A stretch of DNA of 64,000 nt from contig JABAKD010000001.1 in NCBI GenBank assembly GCA_012845835.1, positions 17,409,251-17,473,250 of the forward strand. The letters run 5' to 3'. Shown here in pieces: positions 23,501-32,136 of the stretch; within the stretch, counting starts at the first letter, position 1, and each line of letters opens with the position of its first letter. Origin of the DNA: Undaria pinnatifida (Eukaryota; Sar; Phaeophyceae; Laminariales; Alariaceae). The position numbers were made by a program, and so were the translations under genes. Below the pieces are notes generated by a model. It was given only the letters and a program-made list of their open reading frames with translations. It made no database searches and was not told where the DNA came from.

Positions 23501-26500
23501 AATACGCGCGATCGGAGTATTGCACACAGCTTGCAAAGATGAGTTTCGACGAAATCTTCGATCTCACAGCTGGAGTGTATTTTTATTTTTGTAATACATG
23601 TGAGGTGCGTTTGCTCCGTTTGACATTTATCCCGGTCTCGAAGCTTTGTTGAATGTATTGGATTTCCCAAAAGATCTAAGGCATTGGTGCACGAGCCCTC
23701 CTTTCCCGCGGTGTCGAACGTTTCACTCGACTCATTCGCCTCGTTCAATCCGTTAATCTGACTCCGCTCGTTTTTTCATTCATTTAGTTGAGTCCATTTT
23801 GTTGGCTCAAGCCATACGTCTTGCACATTGAAGTAATCACTTGCACTTCGCGGTTTTCCCAAAAGGTCCAAGGCGTTGGCGTACGAGTACTCCTTCCCCG
23901 CGGTGTCGAACATGCTCAGCTCCTGGTGCCAGTACGAGGCGCTCAAGTACGTCACCTTCCCGACTCAGGTGGGTGGCCGTAGAGGGATAGAGGGTCGACG
24001 GGGGGGGAGGTCTGTACTTGTATCATGCGTGGCGGTAGTCGTGATGCCGTAGACCCTCGCATGCCTACGATACCGGGATGGAGCACGTCGGGTTTTTACC
24101 AACCTGGCAGGCATTGTTGGGGATGGGGGAATCAGGTGGGGGTAGAGGTGGGTGGTGGTGGAGATTTGTGGCAATGGTTGGTCGTGGTAGTGATAGTGTT
24201 GTTGGTTAGTTACCAGGTGTCGAGGAGGCATTTTCAGGCTGGGAGAGGTAAGGGGAGGGAGGGGGTATTAACTAGTTACTTGCCTTGGTCGTTCGTCCAG
24301 TGACCACGCATCCCTTTCGAGACAGAGAACCTTCCTACTCCTAATAGACACAACCCCAACATTTAGGCGCTCAGTACGTTTCTCCCATGTATCACATAAA
24401 ACGTTTTGCTTATCTTATCTCCTTCCTAGTTGGGAGTGGGCGGGGGGGGGGGAATGGGGTAGTTTGCGCGGGACGAACTAGCGCAGTGGACTGATGGACG
24501 GGGATTGACTCTTGATCCAAGCTGGTCGGTGTGTCTGGTACTACCCTACTAACGGCTGTCTGTATACGGCTCTACCGGTTCCACTTTACGTATCATTTTT
24601 TTTCTTTTTTCCCCTCTCGTCGTTTATTTGGTCGATGTATTTTCGTCTCGTGCCACTTCTTGTCGTGTTTTGCTCTCCGTTTTTCTTTTTCTTTGTGTTT
24701 TTTCGATTTTCTGCTTTTTCTTACCAGGTCGTACCTTTTTTTTCTTCGTGTCGTGTCGTTTTTTCAATCGTTTTCCAAGGTTCTGTCGAAGAGTTTCAAG
24801 ATCGTGCCCATCATGGTGATGGGAAAGATCTTGGGCAACAAGGAGTATCCCTTCTACGACTACGTGGTCGCTGGCGTTATCGCGTTGGGCATCACACTCT
24901 TCTTGGTGGGTGCTTTAGTTTTTTGTTTTTTTCGTTTTGGTTTGAGTTGGTTGGTTGGTTGTTTGGTCGCTTGGTTGTTCGTTTGGTGGTCGGCTGGTCT
25001 TTCGGTTGGCTTCTTGATCGGTCTGGTGGATTGTTCGATCTAGTCGTTGATTGTTATGTTGGGTGGTTGTTAGGTAGGTTGGTTGTTTGGTTTTTGGTTG
25101 GTTTATTTTACATATTTATTCTAACAACGTCAGCTGTGAGGTCGACAAATTTAGCGTCGATTCTCATATTTGCAAGCTGCGTAATATGCGGTTCCCGTTT
25201 TTTTTGGCATGTTAACATGAGTCTTGTTTTGTTTTAATATCCGTATGTCTTGCGCATGAATGTGCGTGTGTTTCTGTATGTTTTCGTCAGAACTCTTCGG
25301 AGGGAGTTAACTTCGGGAAGGACATGTTTGGCCAGCTGGAGGGGCAAGGGGGCGTGGCCTGCGGCATGATGCTGCTGGCGCTCTATCTCGTGTTCGACTC
25401 GTTCACCTCGCAGTGGCAGAGCCGGATGTTCACCAAGCATCGGGTAAGAAGGAAGAGGAAAAAACTGCTGTTTCGACGTTTTCGTACATGATGCAGGCCA
25501 TTTCTAGAGATGCACCCTTTTTTTTGTGTTCCGAGGCTCGTAACCTATTGAGTAGCTCTATGCTATTAATAGTATACCCTGAGGCTCGCAAACTATTGAG
25601 TAGCTTTATGCTATTAATAGTATACCCTGCTATAAATAGTGTACCCTGAGGCTCGTAACCTATTGAGTAGCTCTATGCTAATAATAGTGTACCCTGTGGC
25701 TCGTAACCTATTTAGTAGCTCTATGCTATTAATAGTATACCCTGAGGCTCGTAACCTATCAAGTAGCTCTATGCTATTAATAGTATACCCTGAGGCTCGT
25801 AACCTATTAAGTAGCTCTATGCTATTGATAGTATACCCTGAGGCTCGTAACCTATTGAGTAGCTCTATACTATCAATAGTATGCCCTTCTGAGGCAAAAA
25901 CTGATTTTGAGAAAAATGAAAAATGCAACCCGATGAAGAATCCCATGACCTAGGTATACAAAAAATCAATCAAAATGCAAAACAAAAAACGAGAATAACA
26001 CCGACGATTTTGGGTTTAAGGAGCCCCGTCATGCACAAAAATGTTTGGCCAAAAGGGGCTAAAATACGAAATTTCGACGATTTTAGGAGCCCCGTCATAC
26101 AGAAAACGCTTCAGCCAAAATGTGGTATACCTTTATACCTCCATCGTAACACGCGTGGCATTTTATTTTTTTGCCCACTTTTTTTTGTTTTTTTAACGAA
26201 TATTACCATGTTCTAAATGGATAAAACCCCCTTCGAGGTTCAATCGCGTTTTTGAGGACGAACTTTTCCGCAGCTCAGACAGGTCACGATCTACATCATC
26301 TGCAATAGCAGGTCCTGTATCTACGGACGCGTTCTACAACAGAGGTAGCACTTTTCGTCTGAAATGTTTTCTGAATGACGGGGGTCCTTATCCGAAACCG
26401 TCGGAAAAAAAAAAAATTATACGTGGGCCATTTTTTTTTAATGATTCTCGTTGCGTACCTAGGCTATTGTTTTTTCATCCGGTACGCGAGCAGTTTTTCT

Positions 26501-28246
26501 TTTTTCGAAATCAGTTTTTGGGAGAGGTCTTGAGCTCCCAAATTGAGGGGTAGTATTAAGAAAAAAAGTGGTGCAACTCTATCGTAGCACGCGCTGCGGG
26601 TATGGTGTATTGTGCAGGATCTGTATGTACTCGCACCCAGAACAGTTCCAACCATGGAACCATTTTCTAGATACAGATCGTACGACTCCCACCCGGGAAC
26701 GTGACGTAGATCAAACAGATCTTCCCTCTGAAAGTTCTAGATCATGTATTCATCGTGGAGGTAACTCATCTGTAACGACGTGTGAACTACACAGTAGTCG
26801 GAAATACATGTGTGGGATGAACCAAAAGGGTCAATGGGTGAGTTACATCGACGCACGACGTGTATGAAAATACGTGGAAGTGTGGTGAGCTTTGGCTTTA
26901 TTTTCCCCCATCCGCCCGGGTATAAGAAGAAGAAAAAAAGTTAATGGGTTATCATACTTTTTTTTCCTTTTTTTTTTTTTTTGGAAAATTACTTTTTGCT
27001 TTCCGGCTCAGCCCGTAAGAGGTTTTATTCACCCTCCGCGACCTTGTGGACAAGCCGTGGTCACAGGTGTCTTCCCTTCTCCGCCTCGGTACTCAATGAT
27101 GTGACTTGAATGCCTTTTCTTAGAAAAAAAATTAACTTATTATCCCCCCCCACCCCAATATAAGCGAAGCCCCGATCCCCACCCGCCTCCTTACCGTGCG
27201 GAACCTGAGCCCGATTGATTCACATGACGTTTGTGATGACGGCATTTAGCACTATTTTCTCGTTCGTGATGCTGGTGCGTGCGCGACGTCGAGCTCGTGA
27301 AGTCATTAAATGCTAGGTAGCTCTCAGAAAGGATCGAAACCTCCCCGTCCGCGCCTCCCCGCCCACCACCGATGTCCTTATGGCAGGACCTGAGCCCGAT
27401 TCAGATGATGTTCGTCATGACGGCATTCAGCACTATCTTCTCGTTCGTGACGCTGGTGCACCAAGATGAGCTCATGCCGTTCTTCGGGTTCGTGTCCGAC
27501 CACCCTGAGATCCACCTCCACTTCGTAGCTTTCGGGGTGTGCTCGACCATCGGTCAGCTTTTGATCTTCCACACCATCCGATCGTTCGGGGCTGTGGTCT
27601 TCGCTATCATCATGACGGTCAGTTCTCGTAGTTAATCGTGGTGCTGGTTGGGGGAGTGGGGGGTGGTGTTGTGGTGTGTTAGTTGTTGTTGTTGTGGTGG
27701 TGTGTTGTTCTTGTTCTTGTTCTTGTTCTTGTTCTTGTTCTTGTTCTTGTTCTTGTTGATGGTGTTGGTGTTGGTGTTGGTGTTGGTGTTGGAGATGGTG
27801 TGTTGTTGTGGTGGTGGTGCTATCGCGGTTGGTTTGCTTGGCTCATACTGCCGATCGATGTTTTTGTTGTTTTTTCTCACGTGAAGTCATAGCTTCAATC
27901 TAATCCGTGGTGGTCACAAGAACTCAGTGTCACCACTTGCGATTTTTCCGCCGTCGTTCATTTTTCTGTATCGCGCGATTGTTCTCTTACCTCCTCCTCC
28001 TCGACCCCCTCCACTTCTGTTGTAACCCCCCAGACGCGGATAGCCCTGAGCATTCTCGTGTCCTGCCTGATCTACGATCACCCCATCACGGAGCTTGGAC
28101 TGCTGGGCATGCTGATAGTATTCGGCGCGGTGTTTTACAGGATTAACCGCCGCTTGCAGGGGAAGAAGCTGCTGGTGTGGGAAGGGATGGACGACTCCAA
28201 GGGGATGGACATGTTCCACGAGTGGCACGAGCACCTCGACCTCTGA
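17578..28246 (+). CDS. SLC35B2: Nucleotide-sulfate (PAPS) transporter, SLC35B2/PAPST1-like, eight downstream exons
   Basis: PAPS transporters move 3'-phosphoadenosine 5'-phosphosulfate from cytosol into the Golgi for sulfation of glycans. Exons are 17578-17853, 18333-18446, 20982-21083, 21822-21949, 23866-23968, 24780-24905, 25291-25443, 27387-27617 and 28034-28246 (the 21822 and 23866 exons share one split codon). Every junction is GT-AG and the phases agree throughout, giving 481 codons before TGA. Family hallmarks are [47 protein letters not shown] (quoted in part elsewhere), [48 protein letters not shown] and a terminal helix [10 protein letters not shown]. The first exon shown holds a membrane helix ([18 protein letters not shown]) but no ATG, so an upstream exon must exist; 5233-5310 is the best candidate. 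The C-terminus is charged ([11 protein letters not shown]). Confidence 0.88.
17946..18003 (+). repeat. Decayed copy of the 3' end of exon 17578-17853
   Basis: The sequence repeats 'tacgagagggtgc', 'cacagcggtctcgag', 'ctcggttacggttcag' and continues past the exon end with 'ttg.gtttttacgtgaaagg', matching the exon end (17796-17853) plus the start of its intron. The copy lacks the GT after the final CAG, so it should not act as an exon end. Confidence 0.85.
18447..18927. other. Intron sequence, nothing recognised
   Basis: This is intronic to the transporter gene. No repeat copy or exon-like segment with splice signals was noticed. Confidence 0.4.
18928..19018 (-). mobile_element. TTAA-flanked ~83-bp miniature element, solo copy
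   Basis: The element is bounded by TTAA at 18928-18931 and 19015-19018. Its ends read 'cgcctcta' and 'ctctaaaggggttaa', inverted relative to each other as in the other copies. The interior has 'ggaaaccctttttgggg' and 'attagtatagggaagg'. It is related to copies at 43536-43623, 46148-46225, 54935-55022 and 62779-62867 and to the array at 33926-34540. Confidence 0.8.
20121..20610 (+). repeat. Hexanucleotide repeats (CTGTAA)n then (CTGTAT)n
   Basis: The first half is imperfect CTGTAA/CGGTAA units (about 20121-20335). After a short spacer comes a region of CTGTAT/CGGTAT units (about 20400-20600). The frames it opens (Val-Ser or Ser-Tyr-Arg repeats) are artefacts of the six-base period. It lies in the intron upstream of exon 20982. 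Confidence 0.9.
20762..20845 (+). repeat. tRNA-like A-box remnant
   Basis: The segment 'gggttaggatagtggttagc' is a close match to the 5' half of a tRNA (D arm and pol III A box). A convincing T arm does not follow; 'ggtcgaattcgggcg' about 60 nt later is only a partial B box. It is probably a SINE head or tRNA fragment. Confidence 0.35.
21965..22280 (+). repeat. Degenerate ~20-bp repeat of 'gatatcgaacgacg' type
   Basis: Irregular copies of 'cgaacgacggatatcg' run through the intron just after the 21949 donor. A cleaner version ('acgacggacatcc', 12-14 bp) recurs at 22605-22705. The words are near-palindromic, so they read similarly on both strands. Comparable sequence is found at 42120-42250 and 42360-42600. 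Confidence 0.7.
22330..22425 (+). repeat. Decayed copy of the 3' part of exon 21822-21949
   Basis: The copy has 'gtgttcatggaccgctttct', 'gggcttcc', 'ttctccgcggtgatg' and 'tacaccaggccc', then 'gagtggtgcgctttttgt'. It matches the exon end and the first intron bases, about 470 bp downstream. It has small indels and the donor 'gtaagt' is lost ('gtgcgc'). Confidence 0.88.
23506..23590 (-). repeat. Short dispersed element R3, inverted copy
   Basis: It reads on the - strand 'cagctgtgagatcga', 'gtcgaaactcatctttgcaa', 'gctgtg'. It is nearly identical to the copy at 46490-46570, including the flanking 'cgcgatc.gagtat'. Confidence 0.7.
23641..23735 (+). repeat. Decayed copy of the 5' part of exon 23866-23968, placed upstream
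   Basis: The copy has 'tttcccaaaag', 'aaggcattgg', 'cacgag' and 'tttcccgcggtgtcgaac', matching the acceptor region and first half of the real exon 215 bp further on. It keeps the acceptor-like 'cccaaaag' but diverges before the exon end. Confidence 0.85.
24000..24130 (+). repeat. G-tract-headed ~130-bp dispersed element next to a splice donor
   Basis: A G run leads into 'gtac', 'catgc.tg.c', 'gtagtcgt', 'gaccc', 'gatgccg/gataccg', 'gga..g.gcacgtcgggttt' and 'accaac...ggca'. It lies 32 bp after the donor of exon 23866-23968. Related copies are 50757-50900 (next to the donor of the 51093-50927 exon) and 60190-60350. A fragment lies at 17885-17930. Confidence 0.65.
25533..25887 (+). repeat. 48-bp minisatellite, seven units
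   Basis: Units begin with 'gaggctcg' at 25533, 25581, 25648, 25696, 25744, 25792 and 25840. One 19-bp partial insertion lies between the second and third. The unit reads gaggctcgtaacctattgag, then tagctctatgctattaatag, then tataccct. Because 48 is a multiple of three, both strands show 16-residue peptide repeats that are not a gene. A single unit with the same flanks occurs at 30018-30065. Confidence 0.92.
25895..26600. repeat. Two R1-family copies in the transporter intron
   Basis: The first copy (25895-26160) has 'acgattttgggtttaaggag', 'ccccgtcat' twice, and 'ggtatacctttatacct'. The second (26395-26600) has 'ccgtcgg', 'gtacctaggc', 'aatcagtttttgggagaggt', 'gagctcc', and ends with 'ctatcgtagcacgcg'. 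The remaining intron to 27195 contains no supported exon. Confidence 0.6.
27196..27275 (+). repeat. Decayed copy of the 5' part of exon 27387-27617, placed upstream
   Basis: The copy reads 'aacctgagcccgatt', 'cgt.atgacggcatt', 'agcactattttctcgttcgt' and 'gatgctggtgc', in the order of the real exon 190 bp further on. The acceptor CAG is replaced by CGG and a small insertion breaks the frame, so it is not an alternative exon in its present form. Confidence 0.9.
27705..27800 (+). repeat. Microsatellites (TTCTTG)n and (GGTGTT)n
   Basis: About eight TTCTTG units are followed by about five GGTGTT units, in the last intron of the transporter gene shortly after the 27617 donor. The flanks are G/T-rich. 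Confidence 0.9.
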
Positions 28247-28735
28247 GAACATTCTAGGGATTTCTGTGAAATTTTGTGTGGATATTTGGCTTGAAATTCC
28301 AAGGAAAATCCTCGAAAAGTCCGAGGACGTTCTAGATTTTTGCAAACTTATAAGGAACTTGTGAGAAATTTCCGGGAAATTTCTCATAAGCAGACAAGAA
28401 TTTTCTGCGATTTGTTTTTGGTGAGGCTGCAAGCGGGGATGAAGGGCTCTTCGATGAGGAGAGAAGCGGGATGGGGGCAACAAGTCGAGACGCTGCGGTT
28501 GTACTGCTGTTCTCCGTTAGAAGCGGCACGAGCACTTAGTATCTTAGGAAAGTTCTGATAAAGTTCTGATGGAGTACTCGTTATATTGCGGGGGTTTTCG
28601 ATGAGAAGGCGGGGGGGGGGGGGGGGGTTGGTCAAGAGTCAAGACGCTGCCGTTGCGTTTGACTCCTCTAGTTCTCTTTTCAGATATGTTGGGTCTTACT
28701 TATGTATGTCCCTGCAATGTCTGAAATTTAATGCG
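28247..28735. repeat. 3' flank of the transporter with an internal duplication
   Basis: The block at 28450-28520 (with 'cgatgaggag', 'gtcgagacgctgcggttg' and 'ctgttctc') is repeated in decayed form at 28598-28678 ('cgatgagaaggcggg', 'gtcaagacgctgccgttg', 'tagttctc'). A G run of about 20 lies at 28608-28627. No polyadenylation signal was identified with confidence. Confidence 0.55.
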
Positions 28736-28736
28736 T

Positions 28737-29056
28737 AGAGCTGTGAGCTGACACGACTTCACCACCTAGTCTTTAGTCGGACTAATAGCAAGTCGTTTCC
28801 CCCGAGGCACCGACCATTCGAATTACTGGGTTTGCATACTTGTAGGAAGGCCGTTAATTGCGGAAATGCATTTATTTGTTTGGTGCCGGGTCCTCCTCGG
28901 GCAAGGGAAGCCTATTTGGCTCGCCCGACCTAAGTGGGTAAGTCGGCTGGACTCAGCTGGGTTCGCCCGCCGGCTTTGCTGACTAATGTCAGATAGTTGG
29001 CTTACACCATCTGCCGAGTAGTTTGTAGTCGTGAAGCATTGCCAACTCACAGCTCT
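28737..29056 (+). mobile_element. ~330-bp MITE family M, copy 1
   Basis: The terminal inverted repeats are about 20 bp, consensus AGAGCTGTGAGTCGGCAcGA. The interior has 'ggactaatag', 'cgtttcccc.gaggcaccgac', a G/C-rich centre, 'gctggcgaa'-type hairpin arms and 'tttagtcgtgaa'. Eight copies are present: 28737, 34918, 35346, about 43330, 47963, 48496 (inverted), 51292 and 55379 (inverted). There is no coding capacity. Confidence 0.85.
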
Positions 29057-30017
29057 AGAAATGCTAAGTTGCAGCAGTGTCCGGTCGTCGTCTGAAGGTC
29101 TGATGTCTAGTGTGCCCGTACTGGCGGTGCAGCGGTACACTATATGCCCAAATCAGTACAGCGGTGTTTGAACATACGCTATTTGCAGTGTACCAGGTAC
29201 ACTGCAGTACAGGTACTCTACCCCATTCTGTGTAGTACTACGGTATTGCGGTATGCTGAGCGCCGTACTACTGTAGTACCAGATAATATAATCAGTGCGG
29301 GAGTACAAGGAGTGTTGGGATATAAATTTGAACAAAACCAAGGTCCTTTTTTGTCCAATAGCTGTATCCGACTGCTTGGCCGTGGCGTTCGTACGTCGTA
29401 GCAGTGGTGTACGCTGCAGCAGTACCACAGTGCAGCGACGTGGTGGCTGAACGTAGTGTTGATGTACACTATGGTAGGCACGGTGCTACAGACAGACACC
29501 AAAGCAGAGAAAGACACTTCGTGAACCCAGCTTTCTGGTTGGTCAAGAGCAAATACTTTTTCGGGCCTGCAGTTTTCTGATTGGTCAATTTTCCAGGTTG
29601 GAGTTTTTGACTGGTGGAAAATTCTTGGTCGACATTTTTTTGACGTTGTCCGCAGTGGCTGTACGTTGGTATTGGTGACAGTTTGCACAACAATACCCTG
29701 ACGTCCGTATGTCGGTATTAATAGCAAGTGGCAGACAGCAATACCATGTTTTTAGTACAATTGCCAATATCAAAGGGATCGCCAGCTACATCAATGGCTC
29801 CACCTGGAGAGAGAAGGCAAGCCTTTAAGGCGTGATTGCGGGGGAGGGTGGAGGTGGGGTTGTTCCATGAATCGTACCCCAGACCTGTAGGATTATCTAC
29901 AGTACTACATAATACTAGGTGTAGATCATCTAGATCGTGCACACAGCAGATCCTGTATCTGACACATGCTCTACTAATAGTACTCATAATATGGTAAGAG
30001 GTGCGCCATTTTGTGTT
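29057..30017. other. No gene seen
   Basis: The DNA between the first MITE and the next repeat has frequent 'gtagtac', 'gtaccaggtac' and similar self-complementary words. Short frames exist on both strands without splice support. Confidence 0.4.
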
Positions 30018-30130
30018 CCGAGGCTCCTAACCTATTGAGGTCTATGCTATTGATAGTATGCCTTCTGAGGAAAACACTGATTATATGCAAACTTAAAGCG
30101 CAACGCCGATGATGGACAAAAACATGAGAA
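30018..30130 (+). repeat. Single unit of the 48-bp repeat within an R1-like copy
   Basis: The stretch reads 'ttccgaggctcctaacctat', then 'ctatgctattgatagtatgc', 'cttctgagg.aaaactgat', then 'aacgccgatgatg'. The same flanks bracket the seven-unit array at 25533-25887, so the two loci are the same element with different copy numbers of its internal monomer. Confidence 0.75.
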
Positions 30131-30739
30131 CTATGACACGCGTCTAGTTATCCCACAAGAAACAAACACACCCGACTCAACCATGCCCGGACGCTTTCGC
30201 TCGTGCCTCGGCGAGCGGGCGCCCGCGTGTGCGGCGGGAGAGCGACGGTTTACCCTTGTCTGCAGCCATGCCCACGCACCCGCAGGGGGCCGAAACGGCC
30301 CAGGGCGGCGCGCTTTGTTGCAAAACACGAACGAACGAAATTTCAAACGATTTTGGGTCAAGAAAACTTTCGTGTAATTCAGAAAATGTTCTAGGCAACA
30401 ACACAATATACTACGACAGCCTCCCCCCCCCCCAAACCAGTGTCTTTCCATAACGAAAGTTTCATGGCTGCTCGAGACGAGGAAAGATCCATGAAAAATA
30501 ACTTTCATACTTCGAAGTATGTTTTCCTGTTTTGCGAAGGACTACCATCGAACTGTGACGTCGGGGTGGCGAGGAGCACCGTATTTCGGGAGATGCGGCC
30601 CGGAGCTGGTTTCGAAAACAGCGGTTTCGTTAAAGAAAAATTGGGGGACTACCGTAAAGGTATTGGCAGGAAAAACAGACTGATCGCTTTTCTCTCTCCA
30701 CACGAGTCTCGCGGACAAAGCGAGGTCTTCATCAACTCC

Positions 30740-31990
30740 ATCAGAGGGACCTCATGGCCAGAGCAACGTAACTTAATGGACGATAGCCCCAATGCCAGAG
30801 CAAGGAGAGCCGCCGCTGACGACGTCCCTTGGGATTGCTCCTGGAAGCTTCAGATTGGCAAGGCCATGACAGCCTCAATGCCAGAGCAAGGAGAACCGCT
30901 GCAAACGAAGTCTCCAGGGATTTTACTTGGAAAATTTTGATTGGTGATTATCTCTCTTCCCTCCGCTAAGACAACAACACGGGTCCCTTCGTCAGGTGGG
31001 CGGCACAAGGTCCTTAAGGGCAGAGCTTCGCCACGTCATGACCGATAGCCTTCCGCCAGAGCAAGGCGAGCCGCCGCAAACGACGTCCTTAAGTAATTTT
31101 TCGGGAGGTTTCCGATTTGTTATTTTCTCCCTCCACGAATAGACTAACGCAGCAGTCTCTTGTGTGGACAGAGCGAGATTTCAGTCTATGGCATGAGGCC
31201 CCCAAGGACGACGTACGGTCAGCGTTAAACCTATCCGGGGCCCACGCATGCCTACAGCGACAAAACAAAGTATACGCACGTTCTTATCATGTTACGAGCA
31301 ATGCAGCACACGGCAGCAGTGCAAGCCATGCGAGTGTCTTGCAAGTGCTTGCTTGCATTGGAGTTCGACGGTAAAATCGTCACCACCTAATCTAGCATCC
31401 CGGGATGGTTCGAATGAAGGAAGCCGCAATCGCCTGTTTTATAAAAATATTTCAAGGACGTCAGCCGTGAGTTCGACGAATTTCGGGTCAATACTCATCT
31501 TTGCAAGCTGCGTTGTTGGTACTCGTCAACTTTTCCCTCTCAAGACCCAGAAGGCAGCCTTAAGGGCAGAGCTTTGTCACTTCATGGCCGAATAGCCCCA
31601 AGGCCACAGAGCAAGGAGGGCCGCTGCAAATGACTTCCATGGGGAAGCTTCCGGAAATTATCCTAGAAATTTCTGAATGGTACTCCTCTCCCTCCAACAA
31701 ATGGTAATTTAACACCCCCACGCGGGCAGAGAAGGGGGTTTTCACCCTATAACTCGACAGCCTCATGGGCAACGGCAAGGTCAGCCTTAACGGCAGAGCA
31801 AGATCAATCTTAAGGCCAGAGCAAAGAAAGCTGACGTAGATCGACGTCTCTAGAGATGTTTTCCCGGAATTTTCAGATTGACGACTATCTCGCTCCACAA
31901 CTGATATAACAGCCTCTCGTGGAAATAATGAGGTTTCCATTCACTCCATGACATGACAACCTCATCGGCAGAGCAATGTCACTTCATGCC
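30740..31990 (-). repeat. Decayed tandem copies of the last coding exon of the SMPD4-like gene
   Basis: The block 'ccagagcaaggagagccgcc', followed by 'gc...acgacgtcc', occurs near 30798, 30882, 31055, 31608 and 31810. It is a variant of 'ccagagcaaccaaaatagcc' + 'gcgaatgacgtccc' at 32039-32072, inside the terminal exon. Flanking words 'cttcatgacc/gccgatag' and 'ccggaa.tt...gatt' also recur, so each unit is larger than the exon segment (roughly 200-250 bp, irregular). All copies lie downstream of the stop codon. Frames within them are interrupted, and an open frame over 30440-30940 is not a gene. Confidence 0.75.
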
Positions 31991-31995
31991 CGGGG

Positions 31996-32136
31996 TCACT
32001 TTTGATGGCCAAGGTCACTCATGACCGACAATCTCAAAGCCAGAGCAACCAAAATAGCCGCGAATGACGTCCCTAGCGTAGCGCTGACGCGGCAAGCCAC
32101 GAACAGGAGGTACAGCGCCAACACCAGCCCCAGCGT
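31996..32136 (-). CDS. SMPD4: Terminal exon of the SMPD4-like gene (membrane anchor)
   Basis: The acceptor 'ccctgtttttgcag' precedes 46 codons: TLGLVLALYLLFVACR, then SATLGTSFAAILVALALRL, then a short polar tail and TGA. The preceding exon (36223-36062) ends RLNLRPLADLRA at phase 0, so the join is in frame. Two hydrophobic segments after an 'LRxLA.xR' motif is how animal SMPD4 proteins end. The intron between the two exons is about 3.9 kb and packed with repeats. Confidence 0.8.
   Translation of the reverse strand, partial: TLGLVLALYLLFVACRVSATLGTSFAAILVALALRLSVMSDLGHQK

Noticed and set aside
25614-25953. Long frames encoding 16-residue peptide repeats
   Set aside because: They follow from a 48-bp minisatellite whose period is a multiple of three; frames are open on both strands.
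30440-30940. A 166-codon open frame
   Set aside because: It runs across decayed antisense copies of the last SMPD4-like exon, so its openness on the + strand is incidental and its peptide shows the repeat unit.
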